Below are positions 8,958 through 16,974 of a stretch of DNA of 64,000 nucleotides, in pieces. The notes beneath the pieces were generated by a model that worked only from the letters and a program-made list of their open reading frames with translations, had not been told where the DNA came from and ran no database searches. Within the stretch, counting starts at the first letter, position 1, and every line of letters starts with the position of its first letter. The stretch is from Streptomyces sp. NBC_00358. GTDB taxonomy: Bacteria > Actinomycetota > Actinomycetes > Streptomycetales > Streptomycetaceae. The stretch covers positions 2,542,001 through 2,606,000 of the forward strand of contig NZ_CP107976.1 in the NCBI RefSeq assembly GCF_036099295.1. The letters run 5' to 3'. The translations under genes were made by a program, and so were the position numbers.

Positions 8958-10397
8958 ATGAGCCTGAGCGGTACGAGGGATACGAGCGGTACGAGCGGCA
9001 GAGGCGACGCGAGCGGCGGGGGCCGGGAACGACTGGTCGTGATCGGCGGTGACGCGGCGGGCATGTCCGCCGCGTCACAGGCCCGGCGGCTGCGGGGCCC
9101 GGACGAGCTGGAGATCGTGGCGTTCGAGCGGGGCCACTTCACGTCGTACTCGGCGTGCGGCATCCCGTACTGGGTGGGCGGCGACGTCCCCGAACGCGAC
9201 CGGCTGATCGCGCGGACGCCCGAGGAGCACCGTGAGCGCGCCATCGACCTGCGGATGCGTACGGAGGTCACCCGGATCGACGTCGCGGGTACCCGGGTGC
9301 GCTCCAGGGACCTGGGTACCGGGGCCGAGACGTGGACGTCGTACGACCGGCTCGTGATCGCGACCGGCGCGCGTCCGGTCCGGCCCGACCTGCCGGGCGC
9401 CGACGCGCCGGGCGTGCACGGCGTGCAGACCCTGGACGACGGGCAGGCCCTGCTCGACACGCTGGCGTCGACCGAGGGCCGCCGTGCCGTGGTCGTGGGC
9501 GCGGGCTACATCGGCGTGGAGATGGCCGAGGCGCTCATCAACCGCGGGTACGAGGTGACCGTCGTCAACCGGGGCGAGGAACCGATGTCCACGCTCGACC
9601 CGGACATGGGCCGTCTGGTGCGCACCGCCATGGAGGGCCTCGGGATCACCATGGTCGGCGGCGCCGAGGTCACCGAGTTCCTCACCGGGGAGGACGGACG
9701 GGTCCGCGCGGTCGTCACGGACGCGGCCACGTACCCCGCGGACGTGGTGGTGCTCGGCATCGGCGTACGCCCCGAGACGGCTCTCGCGCGCGCGGCGGGG
9801 CTGCCGGTCGGTGAACACGGCGGGCTGCTCACCGATCTGGCGATGCGGGTGCGCGGGCACGACGACATCTGGGCGGGCGGCGACTGCGTCGAGGTGCTCG
9901 ACCTGGTCTCGGGACGGGAGCGGCACATCGCGCTGGGCACCCACGCGAACAAGCACGGGCAGGTGATCGGCTCCAACGTGGGCGGCGGATACGCCACGTT
10001 CCCCGGTGTCGTCGGCACGGCCGTGAGCAAGGTCTGCGATCTGGAGATCGCCCGCACCGGGCTGCGCGAGAAGGACGCGCACCGGGTGGGGCTGCGGTTC
10101 GAGACCGTCACCATCGAGTCGACGAGCCGCGCGGGTTACTACCCGGACGCCGCCCTCATGACGGTGAAGATGCTCGCGGAGCGGCGCACGGGGCGGCTGC
10201 TCGGCGTGCAGATCGTCGGCCGGGAGGGCGCGGCGAAGCGGGTGGACGTCGCGGCGGTGGCGCTGACCGCCGGCATGACGGTGGAACAGATGACGGCACT
10301 GGACCTCGGCTACGCGCCCCCCTTCTCCCCGGTCTGGGACCCGGTCCTGGTGGCGGCCCGCAAAGCGGTGGCGAAGGTACGGCAGGGCGCCCGGTGA
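8958..10397 (+). CDS. FAD/NAD(P)-dependent oxidoreductase, CoA-disulfide reductase/NADH oxidase family
   Basis: 479 aa. The FAD motif VVIGGDAAGMSAASQA, the redox-cysteine motif SAYSACGIPYWVGGD written here as YSACGIPYWV, the NAD motif VVVGAGYIGVEMAEAL and a C-terminal dimerisation domain (from about 350) identify the single-cysteine disulfide reductase group that includes CoA-disulfide reductases and NADH oxidases. The first 25 residues are a Gly/Ser/Thr-rich extension encoded by short repeats of GGTACGAGC, and no clear ribosome binding site precedes ATG 8958, so the true N-terminus is uncertain. The physiological substrate cannot be told from sequence. Confidence 0.9.
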   Translation: MSLSGTRDTSGTSGRGDASGGGRERLVVIGGDAAGMSAASQARRLRGPDELEIVAFERGHFTSYSACGIPYWVGGDVPERDRLIARTPEEHRERAIDLRMRTEVTRIDVAGTRVRSRDLGTGAETWTSYDRLVIATGARPVRPDLPGADAPGVHGVQTLDDGQALLDTLASTEGRRAVVVGAGYIGVEMAEALINRGYEVTVVNRGEEPMSTLDPDMGRLVRTAMEGLGITMVGGAEVTEFLTGEDGRVRAVVTDAATYPADVVVLGIGVRPETALARAAGLPVGEHGGLLTDLAMRVRGHDDIWAGGDCVEVLDLVSGRERHIALGTHANKHGQVIGSNVGGGYATFPGVVGTAVSKVCDLEIARTGLREKDAHRVGLRFETVTIESTSRAGYYPDAALMTVKMLAERRTGRLLGVQIVGREGAAKRVDVAAVALTAGMTVEQMTALDLGYAPPFSPVWDPVLVAARKAVAKVRQGAR

Positions 10398-10428
10398 CGG
10401 GCCGGGGGCGGCCCGCGCCCTTCGGGAC

Positions 10429-10452
10429 GGCGCGGCGGCGCGCCGCCGCGCC
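10429..10452. terminator. 24-bp perfect GC palindrome, bidirectional terminator
   Basis: GGCGCGGCGGCG is followed directly by its reverse complement. It sits between the convergent oxidoreductase gene and the small minus-strand gene, the usual place for a shared terminator. Confidence 0.6.
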
Positions 10453-10508
10453 CCGGACGGGCGGGTGCGGTGCGCGGCCGGCGGTCCGCGGGGCGGGCCG
10501 TCGGCCGG

Positions 10509-10841
10509 TTACGCGGACTCGTGCCCGGCTGTCCCGTTGATGCGGTCGATCGCCTGCCGGGCCTGCTCCGCCGGCGGCCGGGGCGGCAGCGAGGAGACCG
10601 AGCCGGCCGCCGTGACCGCGGGCGGGCTCTGGGCCGGCTTCGCGTGCGCCGCGGACCGCGCGGACCGCAGACGGTGGCTGACCGCCTCGTCCAGGGTCAC
10701 CGGTCGCTGCATCCGGGCCGCGAGCCGTCCGGCCTCCTGGCCGAGCGCGGCGACGTCCTCCCAGGGGAGGTGCAGCACCAGGGCGATTTCCGCCTCGCCG
10801 TCGGGCAGGGCATGCATCGGAGGAGTAACTCGGTCGCTCAT
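10509..10841 (-). CDS. Small conserved hypothetical protein
   Basis: 110 aa from the ATG giving MSDRVTPPMH; a start five codons upstream is possible. Composition is acidic then Ala/Pro-rich. A core such as AEIALVLHLPWEDVAALGQE with an AARMQRPVTLDEAVSHRL helix looks like a folded short domain, and the C-terminus (QARQAIDRINGTAGHESA) is again helical. I do not recognise a named family. It stands alone between two plus-strand genes. Codon bias is typical of the host, which supports a real gene. Confidence 0.6.
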   Translation of the reverse strand: MSDRVTPPMHALPDGEAEIALVLHLPWEDVAALGQEAGRLAARMQRPVTLDEAVSHRLRSARSAAHAKPAQSPPAVTAAGSVSSLPPRPPAEQARQAIDRINGTAGHESA

Positions 10842-10997
10842 GGCCTGTGTCCTCACGTCTTCACGTCGTCACGTCGAACCCGCGTCGTGACGCGGGCGGT
10901 TGAGCAGACATACGGCTGCGGGGGCACAAGTGTTCAGTGGGAGACCGCACCGGCCGCCGGGCGGTCCGGGCCCCTCGCCGGGCCCGGCGGAGCGTGG

Positions 10998-11849
10998 ATG
11001 CACCCCACGCATCGGGGGCAGTACTTCCTCGTGGTCATTCCCGTCCATGACGTGAACCCGGTGCGGCGCACGCCCTATGTGACGTACGCGCTGATCGCCG
11101 CCAATGTGCTCGTGTTCCTCTACACCCCCGGTCTCGCCGGATCGGTGGCGGGCGACAGCGCCCTGTCGCAGCTCTGTCATCTGCACGCGTTCATGGAGCA
11201 CTACGCCGCGGTCCCGCAGGAACTGATCCATCATCGGATGCCCCGGCTGGTGCCGACCGGCGGGATCGGCGGCGGGCCGTACGGGTCGGGCTGCGCGGTG
11301 GGCCCGCCGGACTACGCCAAGTCGCCGCCGCTGTCGGTGCTCACGGCGATGTTCCTGCACGGGAGCTGGCTGCATCTGCTGGGCAACATGCTCTTCCTGC
11401 TGATCTTCGGCAACAACATCGAGGACCGGCTCGGACACGTGCGCTTCACGCTGTTCTACGTGGCCTGCGGCTACGCGGCGGCGTACGGGTTCGCGCTCGT
11501 GAACGAGGACTCGGGCGACCCGCTGATCGGCGCCTCGGGGGCGATCGCCGGGGTCCTGGGCGCCTATCTGGTGCTGTACCCGAGGGCCAGGGTCTGGGTC
11601 CTGGTGCCGTTCCTGGTGTTCCTGCCGCTCCGGCTGCCCGCGTGGCTCGTGCTGGGCTTCTGGTTCGTGCTCCAGGCGGCGTACTCGTCCGGCGCGGCCG
11701 TGCCCGCCGCGGGCACCGTGGCCTACGCGTCGCATGTCGTCGGCTTCCTCGCCGGCATGCTCCTGGCCTGGCCGCTGCGCCCCGGCACCCCGCCACCGCC
11801 GGAGCCGCGCCGCCTGCTGTGGGGCAGACAGGCACGGCACGGCTGGTGA
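10998..11849 (+). CDS. Rhomboid family intramembrane serine protease
   Basis: 283 aa from ATG 10998, which has a GGAG five bases upstream; GTG 11031 (giving a start VIPVHDVNPVRR) is an equally plausible start and yields 272 aa. The rhomboid signature is complete: HGSWLHLLGNMLFLLIFGNN (loop and second helix), catalytic Ser in GASGAIAGVLGAY and catalytic His in ASHVVGFLAGMLL. About six membrane segments are present. A cytosolic or luminal insert of about 60 residues between helices 1 and 2 contains two cysteines. It cleaves membrane-spanning substrates, which are unknown here. The gene is convergent with hemE. Confidence 0.92.
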   Translation: MHPTHRGQYFLVVIPVHDVNPVRRTPYVTYALIAANVLVFLYTPGLAGSVAGDSALSQLCHLHAFMEHYAAVPQELIHHRMPRLVPTGGIGGGPYGSGCAVGPPDYAKSPPLSVLTAMFLHGSWLHLLGNMLFLLIFGNNIEDRLGHVRFTLFYVACGYAAAYGFALVNEDSGDPLIGASGAIAGVLGAYLVLYPRARVWVLVPFLVFLPLRLPAWLVLGFWFVLQAAYSSGAAVPAAGTVAYASHVVGFLAGMLLAWPLRPGTPPPPEPRRLLWGRQARHGW

Positions 11850-11864
11850 CGGCCGGGCGGCCCC

Positions 11865-11890
11865 GCGTCCGCGGGACGATCCACGGACGC
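11865..11890. terminator. Weak hairpin between rhomboid and hemE
   Basis: GCGTCCG and CGGACGC arms 12 bases apart in the 70-bp convergent gap. This is the only candidate terminator there. Confidence 0.4.
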
Positions 11891-11919
11891 GAGTGCGCCC
11901 GGTACTGCGCGCAGGGTGC

Positions 11920-12987
11920 CTAGCGGGCCGTCTGCGTGTGGACGTACTCCACCAGGCGGGTCAGCGCGTCCGGGTTCATGCTCGGCAGGACGCCGTGGCC
12001 GAGGTTGAAGACGTGACCCTCCAGACCGGCGGCGGCGTCGAGCACCTCGCGGGTCTTCGCCTCGACGGCCTCGGGGGTGGAGAACAGGACCGCCGGGTCG
12101 AGGTTGCCCTGGAGTGCCTTGCCGGGGCCTACACGGCGGGCCGCCTCGTCGAGCGGGACGCGCCAGTCGACGCCGACCACGTCCGCGCCGGCCTCGCCCA
12201 TGAGACCGAGCAGTTCACCGGTGCCGACCCCGAAGTGGATGCGCGGCACTCCGTACGGGGCGACGGCGTCGAAGACCTTGGTGGACGCGGGCATCACCGA
12301 ACGGCGGTAGTCCGCGGGGGCCAGGGCGCCGACCCAGGAGTCGAAGAGCTGGACGGCGCTCGCGCCCGCCTCGATCTGCACCTTCAGGAAGGTGGAGGTG
12401 ATCTCGGCGAGACGGTCGAGCAGGTCGGCCCACAGTTGCGGGTCGCCGTACATGAGCGCCTTGGTGTGCTCGTGGTTCTTGGACGGACCGCCCTCCACGA
12501 GGTAACTCGCGAGGGTGAAAGGCGCGCCCGCGAAGCCGATGAGGGGGGTGTCACCGAGTTCGGCCGTCAGGAGCCCGATCGCCTCGGTGACGTACCAGAC
12601 GTCCTCGGGGGTCAGATCACGCAGCTGGGCCAGGTCGGCACGGGTGCGGATCGGGTTCTGGACGACCGGGCCGACGCCCGGCTTGATGTCCAGGTCGACG
12701 CCGATGGCCTTCAGCGGGACGACGATGTCGCTGTAGTAGATCGCGGCGTCCACGTTGTGCCGGCGGACCGGCTGCAGGGTGATCTCGGCGACCAGCTCGG
12801 GCCGCATGCAGGACTCCAGCATGGGGATGCCCTCGCGCACCTTGAGGAACTCGGGCAGTGAGCGACCGGCCTGCCGCATGAACCACACGGGCGTGTGCGG
12901 CACGGGCTCGCGCCTGCACGCCTTGAGGAAGGCGGACTCGTACATGGCTGTCGGCTGCTGCCCGGCGGGGCTGTGGTTGGCGCTCAC
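11920..12987 (-). CDS. hemE: Uroporphyrinogen decarboxylase
   Basis: 355 aa from GTG 12987 (first residues MSANHSPAG), chosen because a GGGAG lies just upstream and further extension is Arg/Pro shadow sequence. It removes four acetate carboxyls from uroporphyrinogen III to give coproporphyrinogen III, the substrate of HemY in this window. The URO-D signature PVWFMRQAGRSLPEF is present at residues 31-45, with the GFAGAPFTLASYLVEGG and LGHGVLPSMNPD regions. Length is normal for the family. It is cytosolic and is transcribed divergently from the DUF3000 gene. Confidence 0.96.
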   Translation of the reverse strand: MSANHSPAGQQPTAMYESAFLKACRREPVPHTPVWFMRQAGRSLPEFLKVREGIPMLESCMRPELVAEITLQPVRRHNVDAAIYYSDIVVPLKAIGVDLDIKPGVGPVVQNPIRTRADLAQLRDLTPEDVWYVTEAIGLLTAELGDTPLIGFAGAPFTLASYLVEGGPSKNHEHTKALMYGDPQLWADLLDRLAEITSTFLKVQIEAGASAVQLFDSWVGALAPADYRRSVMPASTKVFDAVAPYGVPRIHFGVGTGELLGLMGEAGADVVGVDWRVPLDEAARRVGPGKALQGNLDPAVLFSTPEAVEAKTREVLDAAAGLEGHVFNLGHGVLPSMNPDALTRLVEYVHTQTAR

Positions 12988-13172
12988 GACGGAAAGTCTC
13001 CCACGGCGCGCGGGCGCCCCCGTCCCGGGCTCCGGTCCGCCCGCCGCCCCGGCTCCGGCCCTCCGCACGGCCCTCTCCACGAGCGGTGATCGCGCGGCAC
13101 GATCCGGACAGGGGTCCCACGCACGGGTGTCTCTCCCTGCGCGCGGGCTCCGTTCCCCTTAATCTTCCCCGC

Positions 13173-13850
13173 ATGGCTGCGGCTCAGGGACGACTGTCGG
13201 ACGGCGCTGGCGGAATGGACGACGCGAAGGAGAAGAAGGAGGAGGACAGGAATGCGGCGGAGACGGCCCCGGGGCCCTTCCGGGCGGCCGTCGAGGCACT
13301 GAGGGCCGCCCGGCTGCGGCCCGACATCGAGATCGACCCGACGCGACCACCTCAGCGGCTGGCCCCGTACTCGTACGCGCTGGAGGCCGCGGTCGTCGCC
13401 GACGACGAGGACCTGGCCGACGGCCGCCTCGTGCTGCTGCACGACCCGGCCGGGCACGACGCGTGGCAGGGCTCCTTCCGTCTGGTGACCCTGGTCCGCG
13501 CTGAGCTGGAGCCGGAGATGGCCGCCGACCCGTTGCTGCCCGAGGTCTGCTGGTCATGGCTGACCGGCGCGCTCCAGGCCCGCGGTCTCTCGTACGGCGA
13601 GGCGAGCGGCACCGTCACGCGCGCGAGCTCGCACTATTTCGGCGGGCTCGCGGAGCGCCCGGCCGCCTCGCAGATCGAGATCCGCGCGTCGTGGACACCC
13701 CGTGAGGGACTCGGCGGCGTCCCCGACACGGCCGCGCACCTCGCGGGCTGGTGCGACCTGCTGTGCCAGATCGCCGGACTGCCGCCGGTGACTCCGGGTG
13801 ACGCCTCGGTGGTCACCTTGCCGCAGCGCCGGGGACCACAGTCCCGCTGA
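13173..13850 (+). CDS. DUF3000 family protein
   Basis: 225 aa from ATG 13173. The first 30 residues are charged (DDAKEKKEEDRNA). The rest is an actinobacterial-specific domain of unknown function that I recall as DUF3000, with a CWSWLTGALQARG segment and a C-terminal LAGWCDLLCQIAGLPPVTPGD. No catalytic motif or membrane segment is visible. It is found between hemE and a LuxR-type regulator in Streptomyces, as here. An intrinsic terminator follows immediately. Confidence 0.85.
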   Translation: MAAAQGRLSDGAGGMDDAKEKKEEDRNAAETAPGPFRAAVEALRAARLRPDIEIDPTRPPQRLAPYSYALEAAVVADDEDLADGRLVLLHDPAGHDAWQGSFRLVTLVRAELEPEMAADPLLPEVCWSWLTGALQARGLSYGEASGTVTRASSHYFGGLAERPAASQIEIRASWTPREGLGGVPDTAAHLAGWCDLLCQIAGLPPVTPGDASVVTLPQRRGPQSR

Positions 13851-13857
13851 CCCTCAC

Positions 13858-13885
13858 AAGGGCGCGCGCCGACGCGCGCGCCCTT
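13858..13885 (+). terminator. Intrinsic terminator after the DUF3000 gene
   Basis: Perfect 12-bp stem AAGGGCGCGCGC / GCGCGCGCCCTT with a CGAC loop, then a T-rich run (TCCGTTTCCTT). It starts 7 bp after the stop codon. Confidence 0.9.
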
Positions 13886-14129
13886 TCCGTTTCCTTACCG
13901 GCCGAATGTCGATACGACCACTTTCGGCCGCGTATCGACGTGGAACGACTCGGTTCGATCTTCGGATGATCGATCGCGTGTCCGAATTGCACGGATTGTT
14001 ACTCACCAGATCGTGATCATTCTCTAAAGGTCAATGGGTTTGATGCCGAAGACGTCTGTGACCTTGAAAGCACGGTTCGTCCTGGCTCCACCCCCAGAGC
14101 CGGTCCCGTCCCGCCCCCCAGGAGGCCTG

Positions 14130-14792
14130 GTGTCCGTTCTCCTCGAGCAGCCCGCAAGCCTGGTCGCCTACCGCCCGAACAAGCCGACCGCCATGGTGGT
14201 CGTGGCCGACCCCCGGGTCCGCTCCACCGTCACCCGCCATCTGTGGGCGCTCGGAGTGCGCGACGTCATCGAGGCGTCGTCCGTCGCGGAGGCCCGTCCC
14301 CGAATCGGCAACCCGCGTGACATCTGCGTCGCCGACGTCCATCTGCCGGACGGTTCCGGCCTCACCCTCCTCTCCGAGACCCGGGCCGCCGGATGGCCCA
14401 ACGGCCTCGCCCTCTCCGCCGCCGACGACATCGGCGCTGTACGCAACGCCCTCGCGGGCGGCGTCAAGGGCTACGTCGTCACCGGCACCCGTACGAACGT
14501 CGGGCTCCCCACACGGCCCGGCGCCGCTCCCATCGGCTCCGCCGCCGCCCGCATGCACCGCCGCCCCCCGGGTGCCCCGAGCCACCCGGGCGGCTACCGC
14601 GAACTGTCCGGACGAGAGGTCGAGGTCCTTCGACTGGTCGCGGAGGGCCAGTCGAACAAGGCCATCGGCGTCTCCATGGGCCTGTCCGCACTCACCGTCA
14701 AGAGCCACCTCGCCCGCATCGCCCGCAAGCTGGGCACGGGTGACCGCGCCGGAATGGTCGCGGTGGCCCTGCGGACCGGAATCATCCACTGA
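14130..14792 (+). CDS. NarL/LuxR-type response regulator
   Basis: 220 aa from GTG 14130, preceded by GGAGG at 14121; the open frame continues upstream, but this is the only start with a strong ribosome binding site. The receiver domain (about 20-120) keeps the phospho-acceptor D69 in VADVHLPDGSG and K114 in GVKGYV, but has only one acidic residue (D27) where receivers normally have a pair. The C-terminal LuxR helix-turn-helix (155-215) is clear: LSGREVEVLRLVAEGQSNK and LTVKSHLARIARKLG. No sensor kinase is adjacent, so it is an orphan regulator, possibly phosphorylated weakly or not at all. Confidence 0.88.
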   Translation: MSVLLEQPASLVAYRPNKPTAMVVVADPRVRSTVTRHLWALGVRDVIEASSVAEARPRIGNPRDICVADVHLPDGSGLTLLSETRAAGWPNGLALSAADDIGAVRNALAGGVKGYVVTGTRTNVGLPTRPGAAPIGSAAARMHRRPPGAPSHPGGYRELSGREVEVLRLVAEGQSNKAIGVSMGLSALTVKSHLARIARKLGTGDRAGMVAVALRTGIIH

Positions 14793-14910
14793 CCCCTCCC
14801 CCCCGCCTCCCACCACCTCTCCCCCGCACCACCCCGACCTCCCCCAGCCCGGCCCCCTTCCCCTGCGCGTGAACCCGGTCCTGCACGGACCTGTCTGGTT
14901 TACGACCATC

Positions 14911-14948
14911 CAACGCCCGTCGACGGAACGTTCCGTCGACGGGCGTTG
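14911..14948. promoter_or_regulatory. 38-bp perfect palindrome upstream of rnd
   Basis: Every base from 14911 to 14929 pairs with 14930-14948 (left arm begins CAACGCCCGTCGACGG, centre AACGTT). It ends 24 bp before the RNase D start and lies 118 bp after the regulator stop. As RNA it would fold into a very stable hairpin, so it may be the terminator of the regulator gene; as DNA it is a perfect two-fold operator-like site. There is no T-run. Confidence 0.75.
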
Positions 14949-14972
14949 TCCATACACAGATACTCTTGACAG

Positions 14973-16253
14973 GTGACCGACGCCCAAGAGACCGCAGCAG
15001 ACAGCTCACTGCGAACCACCGGAGGCGGCCCTCCGGACGACGTCGAAACGGCGCCGACCCCTTTGCTTGAGCCCCGAGAAGGCATTCCGCCCGTGATCGC
15101 CGACGACACCGCGCTCGCCGGGGTGATCGCCGCCTTCGCCGCGGGGACCGGCCCGGTGGCCGTCGACGCCGAACGCGCGTCCGGGTACCGATACGGCCAG
15201 CGCGCCTATCTGGTGCAGTTGCGCCGCGAGGGCGCCGGCAGCGCGCTGATCGACCCCGTCGCCTGTCCCGACCTGTCCGGTCTCGGTGCGGCGATCTCCG
15301 GGGCCGAGTGGGTGCTGCACGCCGCCACCCAGGACCTGCCCTGTCTCCGCGAGATAGGCATGATCCCCACCAGCCTCTTCGACACCGAGCTGGCCGGACG
15401 CCTGGCCGGGTTCCCCCGGGTGGGTCTCGGCGCGATGGTCGAGAGCGTCCTCGGCTTCGTCCTGGAGAAGGGCCACTCCGCCGTCGACTGGTCGACGCGC
15501 CCGCTGCCCGAGCCCTGGCTGCGCTACGCCGCGCTCGACGTGGAGCTCCTCGTCGACCTGCGCGACGCACTGGAGAAGGAACTCGACCGGCAGGGCAAGC
15601 TGGACTGGGCCCGGCAGGAGTTCGACGCCATCGCGCAGGCCGAGCCCGCGCCGCCGCGCAAGGACCCCTGGCGCCGTACGTCGGGGATGCACAAGGTGCG
15701 CCGCCGACGGCAGATGGCCGTCGTCCGGGAGCTGTGGGAGACCCGGGACCGGGTCGCGCAGCGCCGGGACATCTCTCCGGGCAAGGTGCTCGGGGACGCG
15801 GCGATCGTCGAGGCCGCGCTGGCCGTGCCCGCCAACCTGCACGCCCTGGCCGCGCTGAACGGCTTCGGGCACCGCATGGGCCGGCGCCAGCTGGAGCAGT
15901 GGCAGGCCGCGGTCGACCGGGCGAAGGAGCTGCCGGACAACGAGCTCCCGCAGCCCGGACAGCCGGTGACCGGGCCTCCCCCGCCGCGGGCCTGGGCCGA
16001 CAAGGACCCGGCCGCCGCGGCCCGGCTCTCCGCTGCGCGGACCGCCGTATCGGCGCTGGCCGAGAAGCTGAACATGCCGCAGGAGAACCTGATCACCCCG
16101 GACACCGTGCGGCGCGTGTGCTGGGAGCCGCCCGCGACACCCGACACGGAGTCCGTGGGCGCGGCGCTCAGGGCCTGCGGGGCGCGGCCCTGGCAGGTCG
16201 AACTGGTCACGCCGGTGCTGGTGACCGCGCTGTCCCTGAAGACCGCCCCGTAG
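14973..16253 (+). CDS. rnd: Ribonuclease D-like 3'-5' exonuclease
   Basis: 426 aa from GTG 14973. The DEDDy exonuclease core is seen in AVDAERASGYRYGQRAYLV (Asp-Glu), LHAATQDLPCLREIG (Asp) and RYAALDVELLVDLRDAL (Tyr and Asp). An HRDC domain follows (about 230-310, VRELWETRDRVAQRRDI), and then an actinobacterial C-terminal extension. The enzyme matures tRNA and other stable RNA 3' ends. The start has no visible Shine-Dalgarno, and a TACTCT box lies about 7 bp upstream, so the message may be leaderless. A palindrome at 14911 abuts the promoter. Confidence 0.9.
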   Translation: MTDAQETAADSSLRTTGGGPPDDVETAPTPLLEPREGIPPVIADDTALAGVIAAFAAGTGPVAVDAERASGYRYGQRAYLVQLRREGAGSALIDPVACPDLSGLGAAISGAEWVLHAATQDLPCLREIGMIPTSLFDTELAGRLAGFPRVGLGAMVESVLGFVLEKGHSAVDWSTRPLPEPWLRYAALDVELLVDLRDALEKELDRQGKLDWARQEFDAIAQAEPAPPRKDPWRRTSGMHKVRRRRQMAVVRELWETRDRVAQRRDISPGKVLGDAAIVEAALAVPANLHALAALNGFGHRMGRRQLEQWQAAVDRAKELPDNELPQPGQPVTGPPPPRAWADKDPAAAARLSAARTAVSALAEKLNMPQENLITPDTVRRVCWEPPATPDTESVGAALRACGARPWQVELVTPVLVTALSLKTAP

Positions 16254-16299
16254 TCCCTCGCCGGCCCCGGCCGCCCGGCCGCCCCTCGCTGTAGGCCGT

Positions 16300-16319
16300 T
16301 CTCCGGCGTACGCCGGAGA
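16300..16319 (+). terminator. 20-bp perfect palindrome after rnd
   Basis: TCTCCGGCGT followed by ACGCCGGAGA, 46 bp after the rnd stop. Probable terminator, without a T-run. Confidence 0.55.
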
Positions 16320-16910
16320 GGCGGCACGGCGCTCGGGGCGGTCCCGCCTCACCGGATGGCCCGCCCGCCACAAGGCCCTCGTCCACCCGGACGGGATCAC
16401 CTGAACGGCGTCACCCGGACAAGGTCACCCGGACGGGCTCCCGCACGTGGTCGAGTCCCGGTCGGCTCCATATGGAGTGCGTTCCGGGCCCCGGAGCCGG
16501 GTCGTTCCGGGCGCTGGTTCCGGTGTCCCGCGCGCGCTCCGCGTGCTCGGTGTACTCCGAACGGGTCCAGGAAGCGGAATCGGCCCGTCGAACGGACGAC
16601 GAGATCACGCCAAGATCCTGGCCTCCCGGCACGCCGCCCGCCGCCGTGGACGTCCGGCCGCGGTGAAACGGCGTCGCGGCAGGCCGGGCGGCCGTACGCG
16701 GACCACCCCGGGCGACCGTCGCGGTCGCGCGACCCCACCCCTTCCCCGACGCGTCGGCGCCGAACGTGACGGACGGGGCCGACGCGACGGACGGGGCGGA
16801 CGCGTGCGCTCGGCGGGCCCGGGGCAGGATGGCCGAGGCCTTTCGATGTGACCTTCGCCGCTCCCGGCCTCGGGACTGGGCAGGTTGGTTACTCGTAAGT
16901 AGCATGGGTG

Positions 16911-16926
16911 CTGAGCGCGCGCTCAG
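16911..16926. promoter_or_regulatory. 16-bp palindrome in the fadA leader
   Basis: CTGAGCGCGCGCTCAG is perfectly symmetric and lies 49-64 bp before the fadA start. Its size and position suit an operator for a TetR-type acyl-CoA-responsive repressor. A second, weaker inverted motif, TACTCGTAAGTA, is at 16890-16901. Confidence 0.5.
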
Positions 16927-16974
16927 GCGTGTGTCCGCGCAGCAGTGCCATCCCGCATCTGGAGGAGAGCCATC

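Larger units (their letters stand above)
16254..16974. other. Intergenic stretch before fadA
   Basis: 721 bp. It holds a terminator-like palindrome just after rnd and, at its 3' end, the fadA leader with its own palindrome. The middle (16330-16880) has overlapping Arg/Pro-rich frames with no start signals that I would accept as genes. Confidence 0.5.

Noticed and set aside
16356..16851. Small genes in the rnd-fadA gap
   Set aside because: Several overlapping frames on both strands are equally long and Arg/Pro-rich; none has a ribosome site or a recognisable domain.
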